The position numbers and the translations under genes are program-made. A DNA stretch of 64,000 nt from Methanobrevibacter sp. UBA412 (GTDB taxonomy: Archaea > Methanobacteriota > Methanobacteria > Methanobacteriales > Methanobacteriaceae), in contig DAGJ01000016.1 of assembly GCA_002495685.1 (NCBI GenBank), forward strand, positions 1 to 64,000. Reading direction: 5' to 3'. Below are positions 56,132 through 64,000 of the stretch, piece by piece (the first letter of the stretch is position 1; each line of letters begins with the position of its first letter). The notes under the pieces are model-generated. The model was given only the letters and a program-made list of their open reading frames with translations, was not told the origin of the DNA and searched no databases.

Positions 56132-57229
56132 ATGTTTAATGAAATTATAAACTTCATATTTAACAATTATAATATATACTTAATTTTTTTATTAATTTTA
56201 AGCATATTAATTGACTTAATCATTGAAGAAGTACCATCTAAATATCATTTTGTTGTTTTAATTGGGAAAATAATAGAATATTTTAAAAATAATTTTATTA
56301 ATATAAAAAATAGATCTTCTGGAGTTTTATTAACATTTTTTTCATTAATATCAATATCATTAATTTTGATAATAATATATAGTATTAATATATTTTTATC
56401 AACTTTTTTAGCTACTTTCTTAACAATATTTTGTAATAAATTTATAAATAATTTATTTGCATTGAATTTTTGGATTATAATAAATTATGTAATATTTGGA
56501 ATTTTAACATCAATATTTTTATCCCAATTTTTCTCAATAAAAATGTTAATAAATTCATCATTAAAAATTAAGAAAGATTTAAAAGATAATATCAAAACAG
56601 CTAGAAAGTCAATTTCAATGTTTGTAAGTAGGGATACATCTAATCTAAATGAACAATATATAATATCTGCTTCAATTGAATCAATGACTGAAAATATTAC
56701 AGATTCATATGTTTCATCTATATTCTACTATTTCCTATTTAGTTTGATTGGAATATTTTTTGGATTAAATTATTATTATATAATTTTTTTAGCTATTTTA
56801 GGTGCAAATATTCATAGAGTCATTAATACATTAGACGCAATGGTTGGATATAAAACAACAATTTTAGCTAATATAGGGTGGTTTCCAGCACACTTAGATG
56901 ATATCTTAAATTATATTCCGTCACGTTTTGCGGGAATAATGGTTGTTTTATCTGCATATATTCTAAAATTAAATGGTAAAAATAGTTTTAAAATTTTTAA
57001 AAGAGATTCAAAAAAAACTCCAAGTCCTAATTCAGGTTATACAATGGCAGCGGTTGCTGGAGCTTTAGATATTCAATTAGAAAAAAAAGAAACTTATATT
57101 CTTGGAGATAATAATCATAAATTAAGCATTGATAAAATTGATGATTCAGTTAAATTAACAAAAATGAGTATCTGTTTATCAACTATAATTTTAAGTATAA
57201 TATTTTTAATATTAAATTTTATTTTTTAA
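56132..57229 (+). CDS. cbiB: adenosylcobinamide-phosphate synthase
   Basis: Membrane enzyme attaching the aminopropanol (phosphate) arm to adenosylcobyrate. The 365 residues have several membrane helices and the family motif ARKSISMFVSRDTSNLNE, then SIESMTENITDSYVSSIFYY, and FPAHLDDILNYIPSRFAG. The length is slightly above usual (about 300-320) owing to a hydrophobic insertion near the N-terminus (about 65-125). There is no clear RBS; it may be leaderless. cbiG follows by 24 bp. Confidence 0.9.
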   Translation: MFNEIINFIFNNYNIYLIFLLILSILIDLIIEEVPSKYHFVVLIGKIIEYFKNNFINIKNRSSGVLLTFFSLISISLILIIIYSINIFLSTFLATFLTIFCNKFINNLFALNFWIIINYVIFGILTSIFLSQFFSIKMLINSSLKIKKDLKDNIKTARKSISMFVSRDTSNLNEQYIISASIESMTENITDSYVSSIFYYFLFSLIGIFFGLNYYYIIFLAILGANIHRVINTLDAMVGYKTTILANIGWFPAHLDDILNYIPSRFAGIMVVLSAYILKLNGKNSFKIFKRDSKKTPSPNSGYTMAAVAGALDIQLEKKETYILGDNNHKLSIDKIDDSVKLTKMSICLSTIILSIIFLILNFIF

Positions 57230-57253
57230 AAAAAATAAGGAAAGTTAAAAAAC

Positions 57254-58258
57254 ATGAAAATTGCAATAATATCAATAACTGAAAATGGGAAAGAATTATC
57301 TAATATTATTAAAGATTATTTAATAAAAAATCCTAGATTTATAAAAATTGATATATATTTTAAAAATGTAAAAAATACTATAAATAATATTTTTTTTAAA
57401 TATGATGCTATAATTGGAATAATGGCAACTGGAATTTTAATAAGATCTATAGCAAATCAAATAACATCTAAAGATAAAGATCCTGCAATATTATCCATAG
57501 ATGAAAAAGGACAATATGTAATAAGCTTATTAAGTGGACATCTAGGTGGGGCTAATGAATTAACAAATATAATTTCAGAAATAATTAATGCAGAACCAAT
57601 TATTACAACTGCTACAGATATTAACAATAAATTATCTATAGACTCATTAGCTAATAAATATTTTTGGAAAATTGAAAATGTACATGACATAGTAACTTTT
57701 AATAAATCAATATTAAATAACCAATCAATAGACTTATTAGTTAATATTAAACAAGAAAAATACCTAAAAGAATTTTTACATACAAAAAAAGAAATAAATC
57801 TCATTAAAAATAATTCTAATAACTCTACTATAATAGCTAAATATAAAAGTAAGATATTAAAAATAATTCCTGAAAAAATGGTTTTTGGAATTGGCTCTAA
57901 AAAAAATATAAGCATGAAAAACGTTTTAATAGCTATAAAAACTGTCTGCACTCAATTGAATATTGATATTAATAGAATAGATTCTTTAGCTACTGTTGAT
58001 GTTAAACAAAATGAAGAAGGGATAATTTTAGCATCAGAAAAATTAAAATTACCTTTATTTATAATAAAAACTGAAGATATAAAAAATTTTAAGTCTGAAG
58101 ATTGCACTAAATCTAAATTTGTAGAAAAAACAATCGGAGCTTATGGTGTATGCGAACCCTGTGCTTTAATGAAAGCTGGATTAAATTCTAAACTTATTTA
58201 TAAAAAAACAGCATTTAATGGTGTTACTATAGCCGTAGCTATCAGTAATGAAAAATAA
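57254..58258 (+). CDS. cbiG: cobalt-precorrin-5A hydrolase
   Basis: Opens the delta-lactone of cobalt-precorrin-5A in anaerobic B12 synthesis. The 334 residues show the N-terminal CbiG part (GIMATGILIRSIANQI, SLLSGHLGGANELTN), the mid region, and the C-terminal domain (VFGIGSKKNISMKNVLIAI, SLATVDVKQNEEGI, TIGAYGVCEPCALMKAG). It forms an operon with cbiB. cbiH lies 3.4 kb further on, beyond a minus-strand block. Confidence 0.93.
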   Translation: MKIAIISITENGKELSNIIKDYLIKNPRFIKIDIYFKNVKNTINNIFFKYDAIIGIMATGILIRSIANQITSKDKDPAILSIDEKGQYVISLLSGHLGGANELTNIISEIINAEPIITTATDINNKLSIDSLANKYFWKIENVHDIVTFNKSILNNQSIDLLVNIKQEKYLKEFLHTKKEINLIKNNSNNSTIIAKYKSKILKIIPEKMVFGIGSKKNISMKNVLIAIKTVCTQLNIDINRIDSLATVDVKQNEEGIILASEKLKLPLFIIKTEDIKNFKSEDCTKSKFVEKTIGAYGVCEPCALMKAGLNSKLIYKKTAFNGVTIAVAISNEK

Positions 58259-58293
58259 TAAAAAATATTTTTAAAAAAAATTAATAATTTATT

Positions 58294-58554
58294 TTATGAT
58301 TTAACAGTTTCTAACTTACTTAATATTTCCCAAATTAATGTTCTAGCATGAACAGGTATATTAGGATCGTTACTTATTTCATCTAAAATCATAATAACAG
58401 TACTAGCTTTAACAGTAGGATCTTCACTTTCATCAGCTAATTTATTATTTGATTCATCTGCAGCTCTTCTAATGTTACGTGGAACTGTTGGATTATCCAT
58501 AATGTGTTTTAATATTTCTGAAACTTCATCAAAAGTTTCCTGATTATCACTCAT
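58294..58554 (-). CDS. UPF0147 family protein
   Basis: A helical archaeal protein of 86 residues. The patterns [21 protein letters not shown] and [19 protein letters not shown] are two related halves, as is usual in UPF0147. GGGAGG precedes the ATG. Function unknown. Confidence 0.85.
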   Translation of the reverse strand: MSDNQETFDEVSEILKHIMDNPTVPRNIRRAADESNNKLADESEDPTVKASTVIMILDEISNDPNIPVHARTLIWEILSKLETVKS

Positions 58555-58651
58555 ATAATTTTCCTCCCATAAAAAATTTATAAAAATAGTTATAATATTA
58601 TATTATTATTTTATAAACTATATAATGTTTACTAAAAATATAATTACTTTT

Positions 58652-59230
58652 TTACTTTATTAAATTTAATGTATGTGTAATAAATTGAGTTTTAGCTATT
58701 TCTTCTACAAAATCTGCTAATGAAAAAGCTTCTTCTAAATTTTCTCCAACACTAATTACACCATGATTTTTAAGAATTAAAACATCTTCATTTTTAATTG
58801 CTTCTCCTACTTTATTAGCTAAATCCATAGTCCCCGGAATTTCATAATTTACTTCGGCTAAATAAGGTTTTTCAATTTTTCCAAAACCTTCTAATCTTTT
58901 AATTTTTTTATCAGAAAATGAAAAACCAGTTGCAAAAGGAGAATGAGTATGAACTATAGCATTAACATTTTTATTAGATTTATAAATATTTAAATGCATA
59001 AAGACCTCAGAAGATGGTTTTCCTTTAGATATTATGTTACCTTCTAAATCAACCAGTACAATATCATTGAATTTAAGATTATTAAGAGATTTTAATGTAG
59101 GTGTTATACCAATGATAATTTTTCCATTATTTTTAAATTTTACACTCACATTACCAGCTTTTCCAGTAACTAAATGTCTATTAAAAAGTTTATTTGAAAT
59201 GTTTATTATAGAATTAATTTCTTTTTGCAT
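58652..59230 (-). CDS. fucA: L-fuculose-1-phosphate aldolase (class II)
   Basis: Zn aldolase of 192 residues. Zn ligands lie in HTHSPFATG (about 95-103) and ILKNHGVISVG (about 151-161); the catalytic Glu sits in GKPSSEVFMHL (about 70-80), and the phosphate-binding GNVS is near residue 27. In methanogens this aldolase makes lactaldehyde for the lactate part of coenzyme F420. GGAAGG precedes the ATG. It lies 24 bp after the DP1 gene and is probably co-transcribed. Confidence 0.9.
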   Translation of the reverse strand: MQKEINSIINISNKLFNRHLVTGKAGNVSVKFKNNGKIIIGITPTLKSLNNLKFNDIVLVDLEGNIISKGKPSSEVFMHLNIYKSNKNVNAIVHTHSPFATGFSFSDKKIKRLEGFGKIEKPYLAEVNYEIPGTMDLANKVGEAIKNEDVLILKNHGVISVGENLEEAFSLADFVEEIAKTQFITHTLNLIK

Positions 59231-59254
59231 TGTATTTTTCCTTCCGATTTTAAT

Positions 59255-60916
59255 TTAATCAATAAATTTAAGTTGTTTATATTCTCCATTATCTAAAATA
59301 GGTACTTGTGCAGGTGTAGGTACAATATTATAAATTTTTTGGAATTCAGTTTGTGTCTGAAAAGTACCTGAATTAATTAAATGAATTCCTTTATAATTCT
59401 TATAAGTATTTATATGAACATGTCCTGTATGTAACACATTAGGCACTTCATCAATTACTAAATGATCCTCTAATTCGGAAGCTAATGGTGTTCTTTCACC
59501 ATAAATAGGAGCTAAGTGTCTTATATTTAAGAATTCTTCCATAATCAAATCATTTCTTTCATGAGAATAGTCTTTTACACCGATTGCAAAATCATCAATA
59601 CCTCTACCATGATACATTAAGACTTTTGTACCATCTAGGTTTACATAACCAGGGTTACTTATAAATTCTATATTATTTAATTTATAAAGTGATTTAGCAT
59701 ATTTTTCAGGGACAGCAGGTTGAGGTTCTGCTAATCTTGAAGCATCGTGGTTACCAGGACCTATAATTATTTTAATATCACTTCTAATATCACCTAATAA
59801 TCTTGCAGCTTCATCATATTGTTCTGTAATATCTTTAATAGCTAATTCTTTTTCTTGATTTGGATAAACACCAATTCCATCAACTATATCTCCATCAACA
59901 GTCATATATTTAACATTATTGGCAATTTCTCTTTGTTCTTCATTACCAAAATCTCCATTAATCCATTTAATAAATTTTACAAATGCATCTTCAAGAAATG
60001 TAATACTGCCTATGTGTATATCTGAAGTGAAAACAATTCCACATTTTGAATTTGTGTTTGGCATTCTTGGGACTCCTGGAAAGATAATATTATTACCAAT
60101 TGCTAAATCTCCACGTTTGTCTGCTGTAATACCAACTACTTCATCTCGAACAAGTTTTTCAGATTGTTTAAAAACTGATTCATTTTTATTGCTAAATAAA
60201 ACATTTAAATTTCCAGTATCATCCTCAAAATCTACTAAATTATGGCCATTTTTAGTTGTTCTTACGTTATTTACCATTAAAATTAAATTTAAATCTGTCT
60301 GTCCTTCTCCAATTTCACTAATCTTTTGGTGTGTTTTCATTTCAGGGTGTTTTTCAATAATTTTACTCAATTTTTGGTATCTATTGTTAAAATAAGTAAC
60401 TAAATTATTTAATTCTCCACTAGTATAAGATTGGTTTGTAAGATCTTTTAAGATTTCAAAATTATCATAATTAACATTAGGTTTTGTTAAATTACGTTTA
60501 AATTCTGGGCTAACTTCTTTATCATTAATTTTAATTAAATTTTTATTGCTTATTTCATCATTTATTAAATTTTCTTTATTTTTTGGTTGTTCTTTTGTTA
60601 TGGTGTTGTTTTTTGGTTGTTCTTTTGTTATGGTGTTGTTTTTTGGTTGTTCTTTGTTAAAATTATCTAAAGAATTTAAATTGTTAATTTCTTTTTTATT
60701 TTCATTTTTTGTTTTTATCCCTAGTTCTTTTATATAATGATTAACTATATCTCCTTTTAATGATATGAAATCATTTTTAGAATAATTTTTAGTCTTTAAT
60801 TTTAAAATTAATGATGTAGAAAAATCATTAGGATCTTCAGTACTAATAATTTTTTTATAAGCATCTGGTGATAAATTAATTCCCTTTTTTGCAAATTTTA
60901 GTATTATATCATTCAT
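59255..60916 (-). CDS. polB: DNA polymerase D small subunit (DP1)
   Basis: Exonuclease and scaffold subunit of archaeal PolD. The 553 residues include a helical N-terminal region (about 1-65), a low-complexity linker (about 66-150), an OB fold (about 200-280) and the Mre11-like phosphoesterase core with [31 protein letters not shown] and [10 protein letters not shown], so the 3'-5' exonuclease site is intact. The linker holds [10 protein letters not shown] twice plus a third start, from a 30-bp tandem repeat. The large subunit is not in the window. Confidence 0.94.
   Translation of the reverse strand: MNDIILKFAKKGINLSPDAYKKIISTEDPNDFSTSLILKLKTKNYSKNDFISLKGDIVNHYIKELGIKTKNENKKEINNLNSLDNFNKEQPKNNTITKEQPKNNTITKEQPKNKENLINDEISNKNLIKINDKEVSPEFKRNLTKPNVNYDNFEILKDLTNQSYTSGELNNLVTYFNNRYQKLSKIIEKHPEMKTHQKISEIGEGQTDLNLILMVNNVRTTKNGHNLVDFEDDTGNLNVLFSNKNESVFKQSEKLVRDEVVGITADKRGDLAIGNNIIFPGVPRMPNTNSKCGIVFTSDIHIGSITFLEDAFVKFIKWINGDFGNEEQREIANNVKYMTVDGDIVDGIGVYPNQEKELAIKDITEQYDEAARLLGDIRSDIKIIIGPGNHDASRLAEPQPAVPEKYAKSLYKLNNIEFISNPGYVNLDGTKVLMYHGRGIDDFAIGVKDYSHERNDLIMEEFLNIRHLAPIYGERTPLASELEDHLVIDEVPNVLHTGHVHINTYKNYKGIHLINSGTFQTQTEFQKIYNIVPTPAQVPILDNGEYKQLKFID
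60581..60660. repeat. 30-bp tandem repeat inside the DP1 gene
   Basis: A 30-bp unit is repeated exactly at 60581-60610 and 60611-60640, with a partial third copy at 60641-60655. It encodes [10 protein letters not shown] on the minus strand. The length is in frame, so copy number can change without breaking the gene. Confidence 0.85.
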
Positions 60917-61152
60917 ATAAATCTAATTAATCCTTTTTTATATTAATATAAATTTTTTATTTTTTATTTTAATGTTTTAATAGAAAAATATCTTATTATT
61001 TCTTTATTTTTTTTCATTAATAAAAATTTCAATTATGTATAAAATTAATAGTAAATTATATTAGATATAATACTAAATAATTTATTATTATATTTTTATT
61101 ATAAAATATTTTAAATATTAATTTTTAAATTAAAAGAGAATGTAGTGATAAA

Positions 61153-61671
61153 ATGTCAAGACCACTTAGAATTTTACTAATAATAATTCTTTTCTTAGGT
61201 TTTTTTGAAATTGGATTATTTAGTTCATATACTATTGTAACTTCTGAAGCTCCAAATGTTAAGGGTTTAATAGATTTACAAGTTAATACCATAACAGGAT
61301 TTATAAATCCTCATAGTATTACAAATATTGTTATAAAAGATCCAAGTTCAGTAAACATCACTAATAAGGTTGACACGGCTATGGTGATAGCAAATCTTGC
61401 TAATGTGGATGGTGCTAGTGTTCCTAATATGACAGCTACCACACAACAAAGTACTGATGATACAGGTTTAATAAATATTACTATAACCACTGTAGGTTAT
61501 GCTGCATCTAATTCTACAAACCAAACAGTAATAAGCACAGCTCCGACTTATAAATTAATTGCTACTGCACAAGCAAATGCAACAAGTAAAGGAGTTGTCG
61601 TAGATACAAATTCAATTAAAGTTACTAGTATTTTAAAATTATATGAAAATGAGACTAATACAACTTCTTAA
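61153..61671 (+). CDS. membrane-anchored extracellular protein, unknown
   Basis: A 172-residue protein with one N-terminal helix (about 6-26, ILLIIILFLGFFEIGLFSSY) that can be a signal or an anchor. The outer part is rich in Thr, Asn and Val, with several N-X-S/T sites (for example NIT, NTTS), so it may be N-glycosylated. I do not recognise the family. GTGAT precedes the ATG. It lies 24 bp before cbiH and may share its transcript. Confidence 0.7.
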   Translation: MSRPLRILLIIILFLGFFEIGLFSSYTIVTSEAPNVKGLIDLQVNTITGFINPHSITNIVIKDPSSVNITNKVDTAMVIANLANVDGASVPNMTATTQQSTDDTGLINITITTVGYAASNSTNQTVISTAPTYKLIATAQANATSKGVVVDTNSIKVTSILKLYENETNTTS

Positions 61672-61695
61672 TTTTCATGATAGAGGTTTATTAAC

Positions 61696-62763
61696 ATGTT
61701 AAATATTATAGGTATTGGTTCAAGTAAAGGAGATATAACTTTAAATGCTATTAAAGCTTTAAAAGAATCTAATGTTATTATTGGTTATAAAAAATATATA
61801 GATTCTATAAATGACCTTATTGATGGAAAAGAAATTATAAAGAAAGGAATGGGGGATGAAGTCGCTAGGGGAGAACTAGCTATTTCAAAAACCTTAGAAG
61901 GAAATAATGTAGCTATAATAAGCTCAGGTGATCCTGGAGTTTATGGGATGGCTAATCTTATATTTCAATTAATTGGGAAATATGAGGATATAGATGTTAG
62001 GGTTTATCCAGGGGTATCTGCTTTAAATTATTCTGCAGATCTTTTAGGTGCTCCTTTACATGATTTTGCTACTATAAGTTTAAGTAATCTTTTAACACCA
62101 TTATCTGAAATACAAAATAAAATTGAGCATGCTGCAAAAGGAAATTTTATTATAGCAGTTTATAATCCAATTAGTAAATCTCGTAAAGAACCATTTAGAT
62201 TATTTAAAAAAATTTTACTAGATATTCGTGGATCTAATACTTTAGTAGGGATTGTTGATAGTACATCTTATCCCTCTAAGACCAAAATTGTTAAATTAAT
62301 TAATCTAGACGAAGAAGATATTAACATGTTTTCTTGTTTAATTGTTGGAAATAAATTAACATATTTATCTGATGGGTATATGGTAACTCCAAGAGGTTAT
62401 GCTATTAAAAATGATATTCATCCCTCATCTAGGAATTTTTATGATAATTTTTTTAAATCTAATACACCTGTTGGTCCAAATTTAGAATGTGAATATTATC
62501 CTTGTCATTATTATGGTCAAAATTGTGATTTTTGTTATTGTCCTTTTTATCCATGTGGTGATGGATCTACTGGTGGTAAGTGGATTAAAGGTAAGAATAT
62601 TTGGAGTTGTGAAGACTGTACATGGATTCATGAGAAGGATGCAATTGATTGTGTTAAGAAAAAATTTAATGATATTGTAAATGATGTTGATGATTTAAAT
62701 CGTAAAAAGAAAGAATTATTAAAACTTCGTCGTCATTGTGTTTTAAAAACAAAGAAATTATAA
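61696..62763 (+). CDS. cbiH: precorrin-3B C17-methyltransferase fused to a Cys-rich domain
   Basis: SAM-dependent ring-contracting methyltransferase of anaerobic B12 synthesis. The tetrapyrrole methylase domain (about 1-240) has [51 protein letters not shown] and [11 protein letters not shown]-terminal Cys-rich segment (about 265-325) has [24 protein letters not shown] and CEDCTW, a small zinc or Fe-S domain known as a separate or fused partner of corrin enzymes. The total of 355 residues is longer than CbiH alone. GAGGT precedes the ATG. Confidence 0.9.
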   Translation: MLNIIGIGSSKGDITLNAIKALKESNVIIGYKKYIDSINDLIDGKEIIKKGMGDEVARGELAISKTLEGNNVAIISSGDPGVYGMANLIFQLIGKYEDIDVRVYPGVSALNYSADLLGAPLHDFATISLSNLLTPLSEIQNKIEHAAKGNFIIAVYNPISKSRKEPFRLFKKILLDIRGSNTLVGIVDSTSYPSKTKIVKLINLDEEDINMFSCLIVGNKLTYLSDGYMVTPRGYAIKNDIHPSSRNFYDNFFKSNTPVGPNLECEYYPCHYYGQNCDFCYCPFYPCGDGSTGGKWIKGKNIWSCEDCTWIHEKDAIDCVKKKFNDIVNDVDDLNRKKKELLKLRRHCVLKTKKL

Positions 62764-62788
62764 TATAATTATATGTTGGGGATATTTA

Positions 62789-63367
62789 ATGTCTAGTGTT
62801 AAAGATATATTAATAGAAATGAAAAATCTGTCGGAACTTATGGTTGATTTAGCTTATTCTTCTGTTCTTTTTCAAAATAAAGAAGCTGCTGAAGAAGTAT
62901 TAAATCTTGAAGATAGGGTTAATAGTTTAAATTATGAAATTAAAAAACAATCATTATTAGCTTCTCGTTCTGTTGAAGATGCGGAAAAATTAACCGTTTT
63001 ATTAGAAGTAGCTGAAGCTGCTGAAACAATAGGTAATGCGGCTAAAGATTTAGCTGATTTATCTATTAAAGGATTTGAACCTCATCCAGTATTTAAAATG
63101 GTTATGGAAGATTCTGAAACAAATATTTATAGGATGAAAATAGAATCTGGTTCAGATTTAATAAATAAATCATTAGGTAATATATTGTTATCAAATCGCA
63201 CCGGTATGCGAGTTATATCTATTAGGAGAGATTTAACTTGGATATATGGTCCAAATAAGGATACAATTATATTAGAAGGAGATGTCCTTATAGTTAAAGG
63301 TACAGAAGCAGGTTATGATATTTTAAATAAACTAGCTAAGAATGAAATAACATTAGATGAAATATAA
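62789..63367 (+). CDS. PhoU-like / TrkA-C domain protein
   Basis: A 192-residue cytosolic protein. An N-terminal PhoU-like helical domain (about 1-100, with [20 protein letters not shown] and [20 protein letters not shown]) is joined to a TrkA-C/RCK_C ligand-binding domain (about 108-185, [33 protein letters not shown]). Such proteins regulate ion transporters. It lies 49 bp before an MgtE-like transporter gene, whose activity it probably controls. Confidence 0.85.
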   Translation: MSSVKDILIEMKNLSELMVDLAYSSVLFQNKEAAEEVLNLEDRVNSLNYEIKKQSLLASRSVEDAEKLTVLLEVAEAAETIGNAAKDLADLSIKGFEPHPVFKMVMEDSETNIYRMKIESGSDLINKSLGNILLSNRTGMRVISIRRDLTWIYGPNKDTIILEGDVLIVKGTEAGYDILNKLAKNEITLDEI

Positions 63368-63397
63368 AACTAATTTTTTAAATTAAAAAGTGATAAA

Positions 63398-63508
63398 ATG
63401 TATGTAGGTGATATTGGTGAAGAAAATAAGTCTATTGATGAAGATACGTCAATCTATCACCAATTTAACAAAATCTACTCCGCATTTTATAAATCAAAAT
63501 GTAATTAA
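63398..63508 (+). CDS. Short ORF overlapping the start of the MgtE-like gene
   Basis: 36 codons beginning MYVGDIGEENKSIDED and ending at TAA (63506). GTGAT sits 5 nt before the ATG, a good ribosome binding site. It overlaps the MgtE-like frame almost wholly in another frame. It may be a leader peptide coupled to the transporter, the original transporter start broken by a frameshift, or chance. Low confidence. Confidence 0.3.
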   Translation: MYVGDIGEENKSIDEDTSIYHQFNKIYSAFYKSKCN

Positions 63509-64000
63509 AGATAATAATTTTTTTAAATTTTCTTACTCTATAATTAAACAAAGTTTATTAGCATTAATAATATGTGCTATTGGAGATTTATGCGCTGGTT
63601 TAATTTTAGGAAACATGACTTCTTACTTAGCGGCTTGGCCAGGTTTATTAACTTTAGTTCCAGGAGCTATTGGTATGAGAGGTAATATTTTTGGATCATT
63701 TGGTTCAAGATTAGGCACTGATTTAAACATTGGTATGTTACCTCCTAAAATTGAAAAATCTAAAATTTTAAGTCAAAATATAATATCTTCTATGATATTA
63801 ACAATGACATTATCTATATGTTTAGCATTTATTACAAAGATATTATGTGTAATTTTTAATTTACCTAGTATGTCAATTTTTGATTTTATATTAATATCAT
63901 TCTTTGCAGGTCTTATATCTAGTGTTATTATGCTTCCTCTTTCAATGTTAATTTCATTAAAAAGTTTTCAACATGGTTGGGATCCAGATAATATTACTAC
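63417..64000 (+). CDS. MgtE/SLC41-like divalent cation transporter, cut by window end
   Basis: An open frame running off the window (about 194 codons seen). After a polar N-terminus (about 1-35) come membrane helices with ALIICAIGDLCAGLILGNMT and LVPGAIGMRGNIFGSFGSRL, the pore-domain signature of the MgtE/SLC41 family of Mg2+ transporters; later helices are LSICLAFITKILCVIF and LISFFAGLISSVIMLPLS. No cytosolic CBS/N domain precedes it. The start is a GTG at 63417 after GGTGAT, or a TTG at 63414. The PhoU/TrkA-C gene just upstream is the likely regulator. Confidence 0.78.
   Translation, partial: MKKISLLMKIRQSITNLTKSTPHFINQNVIKDNNFFKFSYSIIKQSLLALIICAIGDLCAGLILGNMTSYLAAWPGLLTLVPGAIGMRGNIFGSFGSRLGTDLNIGMLPPKIEKSKILSQNIISSMILTMTLSICLAFITKILCVIFNLPSMSIFDFILISFFAGLISSVIMLPLSMLISLKSFQHGWDPDNIT

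Noticed and set aside
60546-60737. Plus-strand frame of 63 codons over the DP1 repeat
   Set aside because: It is the mirror of the tandem repeat in the DP1 linker, with low-complexity [10 protein letters not shown] repeats and no RBS or context.

Overview
The window is archaeal and comes from a very AT-rich methanogen of the order Methanobacteriales, most like Methanosphaera or a low-GC Methanobrevibacter; the sequence alone does not decide between them. The main evidence is F420-dependent methylene-H4MPT dehydrogenase (mtd), a fused Fae-Hps, the thiol:fumarate reductase subunit TfrA, the F430 enzyme CfbB, archaeal threonyl-tRNA synthetase, the D-family polymerase small subunit DP1, Orc1/Cdc6, archaeal CTP-dependent riboflavin kinase, TATA-box promoters, GGTGAT/GAGG ribosome binding sites and U-tract terminators. 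Most of the window is a compact chromosome backbone. I see no tRNA, rRNA, IS element, CRISPR array or integrase.

Layout: 0-13.6 kb holds carbonic anhydrase, ilvB-ilvN, purD, argF, a UspA protein, a B12-type radical SAM enzyme, argS, a signal peptidase, ilvD, a cupin and hcp. 13.7-15.3 kb holds a TrmB-like regulator divergent from hcp and then a complete barnase-like secreted ribonuclease with its barstar inhibitor. 15.4-24.8 kb holds thrS, fae-hps, a coiled-coil protein, an iron-sulfur flavoprotein, a flippase, modE, a small ferredoxin with no normal start codon, hisB and mtd. 24.8-27.2 kb is a surface-polysaccharide gene pair. 27.2-29.05 kb is unusual: about 1.2 kb of non-coding AT-rich DNA with iterated motifs and two origin-type (mini-ORB) sites around a coiled-coil gene. 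29-36.7 kb holds cfbB, a DNA-repair-type radical SAM protein, conserved archaeal unknowns and leuA. 36.8-40.9 kb is a PadR/ABC-exporter/beta-propeller operon whose last gene carries an in-frame stop. 41-53.7 kb is mostly biosynthetic (gatA, a permuted CobQ-like amidotransferase, ribK, riboswitch-ribB, tfrA, dadD, hisG, pyrB). 53.7-56.1 kb is cdc6 with a clear replication origin and a conserved origin-linked protein. 56.1-64 kb holds corrin-ring genes (cbiB, cbiG, cbiH), fucA, DP1 and a PhoU/TrkA-C protein followed by a truncated MgtE-like transporter.

Best candidates for new biology: the barnase/barstar pair in an archaeon; the 27.2-29.05 kb iterated region with an AbrB-like coiled-coil protein and mini-ORBs, which may be a second replicator or a centromere-like site; an FMN riboswitch of bacterial type in front of archaeal ribB; a long structured hairpin of unknown function at 48.94-49.0 kb; ordered inverted and direct repeats in front of mtd, hcp and the gene at 32543; and a ferredoxin that seems to start at ATT.
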